The position numbers were made by a program, and so were the translations under genes. Below the pieces are notes generated by a model. That model saw only the letters and a program-made list of their open reading frames with translations, was not told the DNA's origin and made no database searches. From Zantedeschia hybrid cultivar (Eukaryota; Streptophyta; Magnoliopsida; Alismatales; Araceae), in contig JARZZO010000014.1 of the NCBI GenBank assembly GCA_030544215.1, positions 20,184,234 through 20,248,233 on the forward strand: a stretch of 64,000 nucleotides of DNA, written 5' to 3'. This document shows, piece after piece, positions 1 to 12,763 of the stretch. Position 1 is the first letter of the stretch. Each line of letters begins with the position of its first letter.

Positions 1-645
1 CCAACAACACCAAGGGCCTGCATGGCTGAGAGTTTGAGACCTCTTTTTTGCAAGGAAGGTGGTTAACCAACTGCCTTAAGCAGCTGGTTCAATTTTCCCA
101 TGCTGTTATTGAAGTTGAAGTCATACTCGAATATATCTCACCTTCTCTCTCGGTCTCTTTCCGCAAATTTTTTATCAACCATTCAAGTTGAGTCTCTGTG
201 ATCGGCTTCCCTCCATCCGTGTAAAGCCCAAACATCTGAATTTAGCTTTAAAACGAATATGGCTCAACTTTTCCAAACATGAACGTTGAACAAAAATGAC
301 GGTCAACTTCACGTAAGCATGGGTTGACATTCGAATTTACCTTTAGCTTATAATAATCAAATGGACTATTTACCTTTCTGCGCACGTATTTGTTTCCTTG
401 TACGTAAGAGTGAAGAGATTTCGATGTGCGATTATTCTCCTTTAGTCTGCAGAATCAAGTGGCGGGGCACAAAGAGTTCACTGGGCATCAGAGTTTGGAC
501 CGATCATATAGGGCTGCCTGCACGGGCCCACGTCTCGGAGCTGCAAATAAGGATGCAAATGGTTATTGATAGCCTGATTATTTCATCGACCGTTAGCTTA
601 TAGGTCAGATAATGGCTATTCTTTTTGAACCGATATACATAACGG
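1..645. other. No gene seen
   Basis: AT-rich intergenic DNA. The short open frames here have no recognisable domain, no splice structure and no composition shift, so none is called. Confidence 0.5.
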
Positions 646-652
646 ATAAGAA

Positions 653-694
<42 letters not shown>

Positions 695-701
695 TTCTTA
701 T
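646..701. repeat. Perfect palindrome with (TA)n core
   Basis: A 15-bp arm (ATAAGAAAACAAATA) is repeated exactly as its reverse complement on the far side of a TA dinucleotide run (about 659-689). The whole segment can fold into one hairpin or cruciform. It may be a microsatellite that grew in a small palindrome, or a tiny fold-back element. No target-site duplication was identified. Confidence 0.75.
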
Positions 702-1380
702 TATTTTTCTACTCATATACATATGGTACACTACGATATGATAATCTAAAGGATTATTAGTTTATAGGATACTTAATGAATAACATTTTTAAACTGTTAA
801 CCGTATACAGCCATGCATCTATCTTATATCCGCATCAAATACAGCCCATTTGTATCCCTAGCTGCGAAGCCTTTGGGTTCGAGAGTTAATTTTTGGGAGT
901 AATACTTGTTGCAATGGTCATCCGATCTGTTTTAATCGGATAGCAACAAGTTTTTTCTTTTGCTTTTTTATTTTCTAAAAATTCATAGCTGAGGGGACAA
1001 TTCTAAAGGGTTCGCCTATATTGTCTAATATTTGATCAGATAGTAAATTTTTTTAAAAAAAGAATAGCTTATTTTTTTTGTCTCCTTCTTTTACCATATA
1101 ATAAAAAACTGAAGGTACAAGTCTACCCCTTAGAGTTGCCCCCTTTCCCCTATATATTTAGAAAAAAAACAAAAAAAAAACATATTTGCTGCATTAACCA
1201 ACGATCAAAGTAGGTCATACGGTCGTGAATGCGAGCATTGTAGTAAATATTACTCAAGTTTTGGACGGCGGCCCAATTGCTTGGTTCAAGCCCGTTTGGG
1301 CATCCTCAAGGATCTCAACGTGATTGACACTTGCTAGAATAATATTTGCTGTAATTCCCTTGGTGCTGTAAATCCACATA
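702..1380. other. No gene seen
   Basis: AT-rich sequence with several homopolymer A/T runs. No coding signal. Confidence 0.45.
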
Positions 1381-1745
1381 TATCCATAGATATCCACATA
1401 GATCCACGTTATAAAGAAATTAGATTATAATTATCTATACTCTATTTAATTTCATGAAAGCTACTTGATCCATGTTCCTACAATGTACTAATAGCTCATT
1501 TAGGGTGAATGTGAATTAGTTATGAATTTTGGATGAATTTAGACTGGTTATAACTTTCTAGTTATCCGCGGGTATCCACTATGATCCGCATGTTATAAAG
1601 AAATTAAAGTAAACACATTTAATATGATATTTAATTTCACAGGAGCTACTTAATCTATGTTCCCACGATGCACCAATAGCTCATTTAGGGTGAATGTGAA
1701 TTGGTTATAAATTGATGCATTTAGTTTGGTTGTAAGTTTCTAAAA
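1381..1745. repeat. Two-copy tandem repeat, about 182-bp unit
   Basis: Two head-to-tail copies start near 1381 and 1563. Both begin with a TATCC...TATCCAC stretch followed by GATCC, GTTATAAAGAAATTA, a block about an ATTTAATTTCA core, and a block containing AGCTCATTTAGGGTGAATG. Substitutions and small indels separate them. The period is close to satellite monomer size, but only two copies are present. Confidence 0.7.
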
Positions 1746-3146
1746 GCTTTTACTTCGTGATAAGAAGTTATTTTAGTTGGTTAACTAAAAACCTAAGATT
1801 TTAATATGTGTGTAATAAGATTCTTTGTTTAGAAAAATATAGATAGGTTGATATAGTGGACATAGATTTTAGTCATCAAATTATTATTTTTTAGTACCAT
1901 ATGACTTGTAGTAGAATCCGCTTCAAATCGCACCCACTTTAATCCGCAAAAGAGTGGGTCACATGTGAATCATTATGACCTTTGATCTAATCGGTGCCAC
2001 ATTTGGATGAAAAAAGTATATATATAATTCAATCCAATTAGATCATTGAGAGGATTTGGAAGAAAAGCTTGACTTCCGATTGATAATAAGTCGCATGCAG
2101 ATGAGAGTATTCCTAATCAGTTTTGATCCATTTGTAGCCCTAATGCAATGCCTTATGGTTCGGTCTATTAAGGGTACCTTTTTAACTATTTATTAGGACT
2201 TGATTTTTAAATTTTTTATATTATTAGATCATACGATCAAAGATCGAATGGTATGAATGATGCGCGCGCGCGCGCACACACAAAAAAAAAAAAACTCTGT
2301 ATGGATTGAGGTGAATTAATTTGAACTTAACCTATAACCCAATCTATGAAAGGTGTGTGGACTTTTAACCCCACATATTAATTCGATCTGTAATTTTACA
2401 GGTTGAATCGAGTTTTATGGATCGGGGGCATGATAGATTATGGATTATCCCGATCCACATGCATCGCTAGGTTTTACAATCTTGCGATGAGGCAGCAATT
2501 ATACATCGTCTCATCTGCTAATCAGATAGTAATTACCGGACATTGCAATATTTCTCTCCAATTAAGGGTGGTTTAAGAATTTTGAAGAAGGAAAAACTCA
2601 GCGTCTCGGGAAAAGTAACTTCCCAAGGACTGTAGTTTTAAGAAAATAAATTATTACAAGAAAGTTTGTATCATTTGACTGAGAAACTTACTCCAAAATT
2701 TTTCTATTTATAGACCAAATAAAAGTTCTCTTCAAAAACGAATGAAACCTTTCTCCCACTCTGTAAATCTCTCTCTTCATGTCTTAGCAAGGGTGGATAT
2801 TTAATATTAACTCATATAGAATTTGACTTTTCTAAATAACTTTTAAATGATTGTTTTTTCGAAATATTTTTTAATTTAAGAAGAAAAAATGTTCATTCAA
2901 AAAATAAAAAGTTTTCATAAACCCATGAGGGGGCGGGAGCTGCCGGGCAAATACCACCGGACGGACGATCTTATGGGTTTGAACAACCGTCTAAAAGCCG
3001 TGCCCTCACCCGCACTGAAGCCTACTCCCCGCGGGCGTCCTCGGTCGCTACTTTCCCGTCCACCTACTCCACCGTCGTCACAACCCTAACACCACCCTGC
3101 AGCAGCAGCCCAGTTCACCCCCTCTGCATCTTCCGACGGCGCCGCA
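1746..3146. other. Intergenic, no gene seen
   Basis: AT-rich, with a short (GC)n/(CA)n/poly-A microsatellite near 2262-2293. Composition becomes GC-rich only from about 2920, approaching the NYN-like pseudogene. No recognisable coding region. Confidence 0.45.
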
Positions 3147-5508
3147 ATGAGAGCTTCCAACACGCGCTCATTGCTGCTCTCCCTCTCCGCAACGCTTCCG
3201 CGCTCACGTTGTCTTCCTCCACTCCGGCGCCGGCGGCGAATTCCACGAGAGGACGTCGGGGAATCTCTCGAATTCCACCTCTCCGCACCCCCATTCCTCT
3301 CCTTCACAGTGGAGGCACAGCGACGAGGAGAGTAAGGGCGTCAAGGTGGCCGTCTGGTGGGACTTCGAGAACTGCAACAACCCCAACAGCGTCAATGCGT
3401 TTCGGGTTCCCCACCGGATCACCTCCGCTCTCTGCGCCCACGGGATCCGGGCCCAGTCTCCATCACCGCCTTCGGGGACGTCTCCCAGCTGTCCCGCGCC
3501 ACCCAGGACGCTCAATATACCTGTGGAGTCTGCCTCAACCACGTCCCGAACTGTCAGTTCCCTTCGTGGTTCGCGATTTCTCTCTTTTCTTCGAAAGCTC
3601 GATTCACCTGTGTGTTTAATTTGTTGCAGTGGTTTCTCCATCTTTTTCTTTTTATTTGATATGTTCGGCATGGAAATTGATGTAGTCGAAGTTATCACGA
3701 CCGGATTCCGAGGCCGGAATCCGAAGAGAGGGATCCGGTGCTGAGTCGGATCGGTGTTCAGGGGCCCGACGGGGATCCGGAAGACGAAGGACGCAGAGGC
3801 GGAGCCGAGAGGTCCGAAGGCTGGCTCGCTCCGGGAGTCGGGGCCGAGGCTCCTCCGGCGGACGGAGGGGCGGCACGAGACCGAGGATCCCCTGTTGCAA
3901 GGACAGCCGGCGCACGGCGTCGAGACCAGGGAGAGGAGTCCGAGGTCGGCAGCCGAGATCGACTCGGGAAGGTCGGCGATGATTCGAACCGAGCTCCTGC
4001 AGGAGGGAAAGAAGAAGAAAAACCAGTCAGCAGGAGTCCCGGACTTCAGCTCTGGGGAACCCCCCCGACGGTTAAGTTAGCTCCTAAAGAAGATTCGATT
4101 CGGAAGGCAAAGAGAGTAGCTTTAATGCTTTTCGGACTGTAGTCCTTTAAGGGTCTCGGAGGCTTGAGGAAGCATCCTTTGGGCAATAAATAGCGGTGTA
4201 TTTATAGCAAAGGATAGCGGATGGTTAACGGTGGCAGCCGATATAGGACTAAACGAGGGCTTACTGATAAACCGTCATAGTGCATGATCCGCCACCGGAG
4301 TGGGCCGGATTCGGCTACCGGGTCGAAGGGAGTTGGGCCGCTGATGGGCCGAAGCCTGTTGGGCCTTGGACTGCCGTGCTGTTCCCGGACCGTAGGCTGG
4401 TGGGCCGCTGACGGGCTGAAGCCTGTTGGGCCAGGAGCGACGGTGCCGCTTATGGGCCGAAGACTGCTGGGCCGCTGATGGGCCGGAGGCTCCCGGAGGA
4501 TCTGGTACTGCTGCTGTTGGGCTGAAAGGGATTTGGGCTTGTTTCAATGAGCCGAATCGGATTCTGCCTCATCAGAAATCAAGCAATTTCCATTCGTTTT
4601 CTCTTTTTCCCCCATTCTAAAATCTAGGACAGAACAAATTTTCAATCATGCTTTAATTTGGTGTTCGTAATTTGGTGAAATTAGAGGCATAGATGATGAA
4701 CTGATCAAATCTGGATCTTTAATGTGATCGGCTACTATTCTATCACTACACTGCAGTCCCATATTTTCCACCCTGAGTAATTTTGTTATCGAGTCAGCTA
4801 TTAAGTAATTAAAAATAAAATCACAGATGGGAACTATGTTATGCCATTCTTGGGGAAAGTTGAGAGTGATATACTGCTTTAGCTGGACAATTTTATTTTG
4901 GCTGGAACAATATCTTCAAACTTTGCACGCTTCCATAATGCAGGTGGAAAAAACAGTTCCGACAGATCCCTTCTGGCTGATCTTGCTATTGGATTGCTCA
5001 ACCTCCACCTGTGCATTTCTTCCTAATCTCAACTGATAGGGACTATGAGAACAGTTTACATTGCTTAAGAATGAACAACTATAACATACTGCTTGGGAGC
5101 AGGGATGGAGCTTCCAGTTCCTTATGCAGTTGGGCAACACTTATTTGGCAAGGGGTGAAAGCCTCAGAGGCAGGTATTTCAATCACCCACTGGATGGATT
5201 GACCAGTACGATTGAATCTGAGATGGGGTCTGCTTCAAATGAAAGTGCTCATGTAGGTGTGCATGTGAACATTGACAGTTGTAGATCTGGGAAGATGCAT
5301 GGTGACACAAAAAGAAATTGATCTATCAAAATCTGATCTTTCTATTCTTTCAGATTCCTGTTTGGGATGTGATAAGCATGTCCATTATAGTTGCGCAGGT
5401 AAGATGGAAAATAAAGAAAAAGCTGTTGATTGTCCACAAGCTCCAGCTATAAATTCTTTTGATGCAAGAGCAGCTTCATGTGACAGTGCACGTGGCCTGA
5501 ACTCTTAG
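3147..5508 (+). pseudogene. NYN-domain (MARF1/limkain-b1-like) gene remnant
   Basis: Two exon-like blocks encode pieces of a plant NYN ribonuclease-fold protein. Block 1 (about 3300-3552) reads DEESKGVKVAVWWDFENCN, with the acidic metal-binding Asp of the NYN family, then FRVPHRITSALCAHGIR. A one-base loss near 3445 shifts the frame, after which GPVSITAFGDVSQLSRATQ and LNHVPN continue. Block 2 (from about 4942) reads GKNSSDRSLLADLAIGLLNLH, shifts near 5008 to FLISTDRDYENSLHCLRMNN, then YNILLGS, and shifts again near 5150 to GESLRGRYFNHPLDG. The order and motifs fit the family's N-terminal NYN domain, proposed to act on RNA. An intron of about 1.4 kb separates the blocks and carries a solo LTR. 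No downstream LOTUS/OST-HTH region was found. At least three frameshifts make a working protein unlikely. The ends are approximate. Confidence 0.8.
3678..4574 (-). mobile_element. Solo LTR, same family as the 28902-33753 element
   Basis: The sequence begins TGATGTAGTCGAAG and ends CTGCCTCATCA, matching the LTR termini of the element at 28902-33753. A perfect 5-bp duplication GAAAT flanks it (3673-3677 and 4575-4579). At 897 bp it is shorter than the 991-bp LTRs. It contains the TATA-like motif (plus-strand TTTATAGC near 4200) and the GGGCCGCTGATGGGCCG-type repeats. No internal region remains, as expected after LTR-LTR recombination. It sits in the intron of the NYN pseudogene. Strand is given relative to element sense, TGATGAGG to CTACATCA. 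Confidence 0.93.
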
Positions 5509-6871
5509 CTTCTTCAGTCGCATTTTGGTGTGGTTTAGATTTTGGAAAACTAGTGCAAAAGATACTATTGCCTCTGAAAAGGTTCAGGATAGTATTTCCG
5601 AGCACATCAAGGTATCTGTAAATGGACAATGGTCAGATGGACACGGGCTATCTGACACAGTGAGTTATTCAAGCTGAACCATATGACTTATTCTCAAAGT
5701 CTCACTTTTGGGATTCCATCGAATCCTTTTTACACACTTCCAAGGGGTCAAATGTCCTCTCAAAGTCAAGGACCAGCAGGATTTTTGACTTATGACTATT
5801 TCTTTTCTTCTTCAGTTGCCTTTCGTCAGGGAATGATGACCTACTAGCTATTCCTGCTACATATGGATGTTGTAATGGTTCCTTAGTCGACCCATTTTGA
5901 CAATCTTTTAGCATTTTTAGTTTTTGGTTCCTGTGATCTACTTAATTTAGGAAAAACTCCCTGTGACTTCTGAATTTAGTAAATACCACCTGTAATCTCA
6001 CTTTTATTTGAAAAACACCTCCAAAAAATTCAGAAAAAGTCCCTGAATAATTTAAAAGATTTTGGAAAAACTCCTCGAAAGGTCTTTTCCAAATAAAGTG
6101 AGATTATGTGGAAGTTTTACTAAATATAGAGGTTATAGAAAGTTTTTCCTAAATTAAGTAGATTAGAGGGACTAAAACTGCTTTTTTAATTTAAATTGCA
6201 TATTTTTGAACAATGGATGTATATTCTTTTTCTTTCACATGCATTTTTCTATCTGCTTACCATATCCTGATGATAAATTGTAAGGATTTGGACAAGAGAG
6301 AGGGAGAGGGAGTGCCTGTTGGGTCGATCCAGGCCCAAGGATGGGCCACATATCAAGAAATAAAGGGGGAGGTGAGGGCATAACTGATGGATCTGCCTTT
6401 TCCATTTTGTCTGCTGTTTGGTCAAACAAGAGTTTTTTTTTTGGGGGTGTGGGGCAGGGGTTGGGAAATTAAGTTCCCAGGCTCTGTAGGGGACCACTGT
6501 CGGTTACACTTAAAGCACTCCATCCCACAGTTGCCGGAGGCCCCAAGGAGAGGGGCATGCAAAGTTCAAGAAAGGAGAAGAAAGAAAGAGAAAGATAAAA
6601 GAAGAAGAAGAAGAAAAAAAAAAAGGAAGGACGAAATGATACCACTACCACCATAGAATATTAAAATGGTTTGTGCCTAGGGTAATCAAGAGGTTGAAAC
6701 CCTTAACATTGTATACTTAACAGTAGGGCTTACTGCAAAGGACTACATGAGGGAAGGCTAGTCATGTCAGTAGACCGCCATGCTACCCCGACATTTCAAA
6801 GATCACAATTGGTTGTTCAAACAGTCCATCAAAGGCCTATATAGGGCTGTAAACAAGAAGAAATTCCCAAG
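5509..6871. other. Intergenic, no gene beyond a fold-back element
   Basis: Outside the fold-back element at 5919-6180, this holds purine-rich tracts (near 6570-6640) and short open frames of low complexity. Nothing recognisable as a gene. Confidence 0.45.
5919..6180. mobile_element. Fold-back MITE-like element
   Basis: Imperfect inverted repeat of about 260 bp with arms over 100 bp. The left arm has GATCTACTTAATTTAGGAAAA followed by TTTAGTAAA and AATCTCACTTT. The right arm, read in reverse complement, has the same blocks in the same order. Long terminal inverted repeats with little unique centre fit a non-autonomous DNA transposon. No target-site duplication was assigned. Confidence 0.75.
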
Positions 6872-7195
6872 TCCACACTCCACAGGCCCACCTTGGAAAT
6901 ATTTGACAGTGGCCTTATATCCACATGTTAAACATTTAATGGCGGCCTTAATTTGAAACTTGGAAAATAGACTAAGTCCACGGGTCCATTGTTAAATATC
7001 TAAGAAATGGCCTCGACCCCCAATGCTAGGCGTTAAACAGTAACCTTCACTTGAAATTTTCAAAATTGACCGAGTCCGCAAACCCATTGTTACATATCTA
7101 ACAATGGCGCTGACCCCATCTCTAAACGTCTAACGGTGGCTTCATTTTAAATCCTAAAAATGACTTTAGTCCATAGGCCCAAATATCTATCAGCT
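6872..7195. repeat. Tandem repeat, about 100-bp unit
   Basis: Units start near 6872, 6977, 7075 and 7170 (last one partial). Each opens with TCCA/TCCG, then a CCCA or CCAT block, an AAATAT.T.A segment, a GGC-rich stretch and a TTTGAAA.TT.AAAA.TGAC tail. Divergence between units is high, so the array is old. Confidence 0.65.
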
Positions 7196-7371
7196 GCCTG
7201 TTGTAATAAAAAAGAAGATAAATTAAAGGAGAACAAGAGAAAGCATTCGTAAAAAAGGGTGGAAAGGACTTACCTATCCAAAGCACCAAGCAGAGCGCGA
7301 CCTGGAGTAGGAAGCAGCTGCAGCAAGAAGCAAAAAAGCACCAACACATCCCACCTTAGGTAGGAGTCTTC

Positions 7372-7990
7372 CCCTCCACCGGGTGGAAAGAACCCACCGG
7401 GTGGAGGTGGGAGGAGGCTGCGCCTCCTACTTCCCCTCCCTAATTAACTCCTAGTAAGTTACAAATACATACATTGCCTTTTTTTACTGTTTTTCTCATG
7501 TAAAAGTAAGAATAATGAGAATAAGAAGAGGGAAAATGATGGGGGGCCTTTATGTAATCCTTAAAGCCTCACCTCCACCCGATTCATCCATGCCATGGTA
7601 ATAGACCACCACCAGGTGGAGGTATAAGGGTGGAAATACTTTTACTTTTATTGTGGTAATTCACCATCTAACCAGCCACCCGGTGGAGGTATAAACATGG
7701 GTTTTTACTTCTACCATCGGTAACTTTCTATGGTAACTACAACCCAGTGGAGGTGAAAAGGTTCCTAACAATCGTCACCTGGTGGAGGTGTGCGCTTGTG
7801 TGCAGGGGAATAAATTAACTTCCACCCAGTGCAGGTGGAGGGCTTGATTTGGTCATGGGTCAATGCCTGCGCATAACTCTGTGGAGGTGTGCCTTTGCTG
7901 GAAATTATTGCGCGTTGGAAGATGAGTAACCTCCACCCGCCGGAGGTAGGCCTTTGGCCTTGTAACCGCCACCTTCGGGAGGTTATAAAT
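7372..7990. repeat. Recurrent CCACC..GGTGGAGGT palindromic motif cluster
   Basis: A short self-complementary motif of the form CCACC(C)-GGTGGAGGT recurs about ten times with roughly 40-70 bp between copies: near 7375, 7400, 7612, 7677, 7742, 7776, 7822, 7880, 7935 and 7969. The sequence between copies is not clearly repeated. The block ends in GC-rich DNA with TTATAAAT (near 7984), then a purine-rich leader-like stretch. It could be part of a degraded LTR or a hairpin-rich dispersed repeat. No coding capacity is recognised. Confidence 0.55.
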
Positions 7991-10208
<2,218 letters not shown>

Positions 10209-11305
10209 CTAGACAAGGGCTGCCACCACCAGGGCCAGCACTGCCGCCATTTGAATTCCAAGGCCCGTCCCAGCCGCCTGCACCAACAACGAAGAGAACA
10301 CACACTTTGAGAAGCCAAAGGAAAAGAAAAAGAGCTCAAAGGAAAAGCAAAAGGGGAGGGCATCTTGTACCGGGTGTCCGCCACCGGTGGCCGGCAGCGG
10401 GCGAGACGTGGCGGTGCCCGCCTCCCCAGTTGGCAGGGGAAGCGCCGGGTTGCTGCTGATGAAGGGAAACCCACCGCCGGAGCCCGGGAACGCCGGTGGA
10501 GCGGCCGCCGAAGGGGCTCTTCCAGTCCCCGGAATGGGTAGAGATGGCAAGGGCCCCGGAGAGGTGGAGCGGCGGGCGTGGGGCAGGGATGGGAAGAAGT
10601 CCCCGCCGTCGTCGTTGCCGGGGGTGGGAGGTGGCGCAGGGAGGGGTGACATCGTGGGTGAGGCGAGCTCCGAGGCCGGCACTACTGTCACGTGGAGGCG
10701 CGTCCTCCCGTCGCAGGCGCCGAGGGATCTGCTCTTGTGGGAGAAGTAGTAGTTGCCTGGGCCGGATGGACGCCACTGCAGCAGCGCAAGTATTGTTCGT
10801 TGTTACAGAACTGGCATAGTAACTGTTGTAAGTGCAGGTCTAGTAACTACAGGGCATGCATTCCTTTGCTAGCCGCATGTTGTAGAGATAAGTAGGGAGC
10901 CGGGGCTGACGGGTTTAATGGGGTACCGTGAAGTAGGAAGTGGGTTTGCCTGATCCGGTGCTGTGCAACAGGCTCGCCTGGGCAAATATGCAGAGATCGA
11001 ACGCTCTCTTGCTGTGGAACATGTAGAGGTCATAGCCCACCACTTCTCTGAAGACTAGAAGTAGGAAGAGGAGGAAGGAGACGCGCGAGAGAGTGTGAGC
11101 GTAGGTAAACACATAAGAAGAAGACGACCTCTGCGTGCGTGTTTGGTGATGTGTACTTACCGATGGAGTCGCCAACGCGAAGGACCGGTGCTTCCGACTG
11201 GGCCACCCCGTCAACGGGCACTACTGTACGTGGGCAAGAAGGCCGGAAGGAAAGGGACAGGAGAATGAGGAAGAGGGCCAAGGGAAGAGGCCGTGAACAA
11301 GCCAT
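10209..11305 (-). CDS. Phytocyanin/plastocyanin-like (cupredoxin-fold) protein, probably GPI-anchored
   Basis: Four exons (minus): 11161-11305, 10927-11054, 10371-10775 and 10209-10277, joining in phase to 248 residues. The start Met heads a clear signal peptide (ALFLILLSLSF). Residues about 32-123 fit a cupredoxin domain: APVLRVGDSIVF, GYDLYMFHSKRAF, then TWRPSGPGNYYFS. C70 and C112 sit where phytocyanins form a disulfide. The type-1 copper ligands are not evident: the family's HC appears as LC at 69-70 and the second His position is AC at 111-112. The domain is therefore probably copper-free, like early nodulin-like proteins. Residues about 124-226 are Pro/Ser/Gly-rich, typical of arabinogalactan-type linkers. 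The last 20 residues are hydrophobic (MAAVLALVVAALV), a GPI-anchor signal. Splice sites include GTAAGT after exon 1. The inferred location is the outer plasma membrane or cell wall, and the role is unknown. Confidence 0.83.
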
Positions 11306-12103
11306 GGGTTATCTGCTTGCTTGCCCTGCCTTCTCTTCGGAGCAGAGAAGGCCCAGCAGGGACAAAGAGGGAGGGAGGAGCATGTGTGGGCGTCCTGCGT
11401 CCCTTCTTTCTTAAAACGCGTAGAGAGAGAGAGAGATTTTAAAAATTTTCCTTTTTTTTTTCCTTCCTTTTGAAGGAGCTCTCGCTACGGTGGATACCTG
11501 ACGAATAACAACAACATCTTGTCATCAGCTACGTTGAACGGGAAAAGAGCATGGAATGGTGGACAAGCTTGGGAAGCCAAAGTGCAGCATCGGGTGAAAA
11601 AAACCTATGCACCACTAAAAAGTGGTAAAAAGGATAGATTACGGGTACCGACGCTGTGATTTAAGCTTAAAAACAAGGATTACTCGAGAGACCCAACTGT
11701 CTTGTACGCCCTTTTGTTTTATTACAAGAACACGTTATTAGAGCTGAGCTCGGCAACCAACCAAACTACAGTGGGAGTACACGCCCTTTAGGTCTTCAAG
11801 GGCTACGTCAAAAGAGTCGACAGTCAAATCGTCGCTCGGGTCTGCTCGTTGTTCTGCTATCGGGCATTAAATGGCGACACGAGTGGCAGCGAGTCCGCTT
11901 AGCGAGACCCGAGTCCGCGTGATCAATAGCAGCCAAGAGGCCCGCCCTCCGCATTTATAAGTCGAGTTCCCCACAGCTCACATCCAAGTCCAAATGAAAG
12001 GTAAGTACTACCGGCTCTGTGCAACTTAAGAAAATGCGTATGGAGTTAGTCTGCATCTACTTAAATGAGTTCATAATAAATTTAAAAAAAATTCACCGTA
12101 AAC
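11306..12103. other. 5' flank of the cupredoxin-like gene; possible plus-strand promoter
   Basis: Upstream DNA of the minus-strand gene starting at 11305. A plus-strand TTTATAAG TATA-like box near 11955 is followed about 40 bp later by ATGAAAG and an excellent splice donor GTAAGTAC near 12000. This could be the start of a small spliced transcript, but no second exon was found, so it is not called as a gene. Confidence 0.3.
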
Positions 12104-12266
12104 GGAAAACAGTTTTGTGACACAGAAATTTGACAAACATTTGACACAAGACACATGATACGAATTTTAAGGTGAATGAGTAACAAATAAAAATTTTAAA
12201 ATTTATGCCATGTGTCTCATGTTAAATGTGTGTGTTAAATTTTTATGTCACAAAACTGTTTTTCAG
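12104..12266. mobile_element. Small fold-back MITE-like element
   Basis: About 55-bp inverted arms. The left arm begins GAAAACAGTTTTGTGACA and ends GACACATG. The right arm, in reverse complement, has GAAAAACAGTTTTGTGACA through GACACATG. The total length of about 163 bp is typical of a MITE. It lies roughly 500 bp from the 3' end of the bZIP gene. No target-site duplication assigned. Confidence 0.75.
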
Positions 12267-12763
12267 AGGATTATAGCACACCAACAAGAAGGATCTCACA
12301 ACTACAGCGTACACCAGGACTTCCATGGTTTATCCCTGAAAAAGAAATAGAAAGAGAGGGCAGTTTGAAGAGCAGATATAAGTGGCAGAGAATCATGTAC
12401 TAATACTACAGGCTACATATGTCTGAATACTACTACTGCTGTAAATCATATATCATATATACACAAAGGAATACAAGGTGAGCCCGTCCCATCACTTAAC
12501 ACATGTGCCTGGTATTAGGACGGCAAGCATGGGCAAATCAGGAACGGAGGTCACTAGTAATGTCAAAGCTAAGGTGAAAACCAATGAAACAACACACCCT
12601 TCACTCCCTCCTCCACAGGACTCTCCCTTTGATAAGTATGCTAAACGGCATTTTCTATAGCCTTTTCACATGTTTAAAGGAAAACTGCGTCCCGGCTGGT
12701 AAATGGAAGTTCAGAACAGGATCAGATGAAGTCCAGCTTCAGCCCGGCATTAGATGCACTCCC
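12267..12763. other. Probable 3' region of the bZIP gene
   Basis: Downstream of the bZIP stop codon on the minus strand. Likely contains its 3' untranslated sequence. No separate gene seen. Confidence 0.4.

Noticed and set aside
11950..12010. TATA box followed by ATGAAAG and a strong GTAAGT donor
   Set aside because: No second exon with a conserved frame was found, so a gene cannot be supported.
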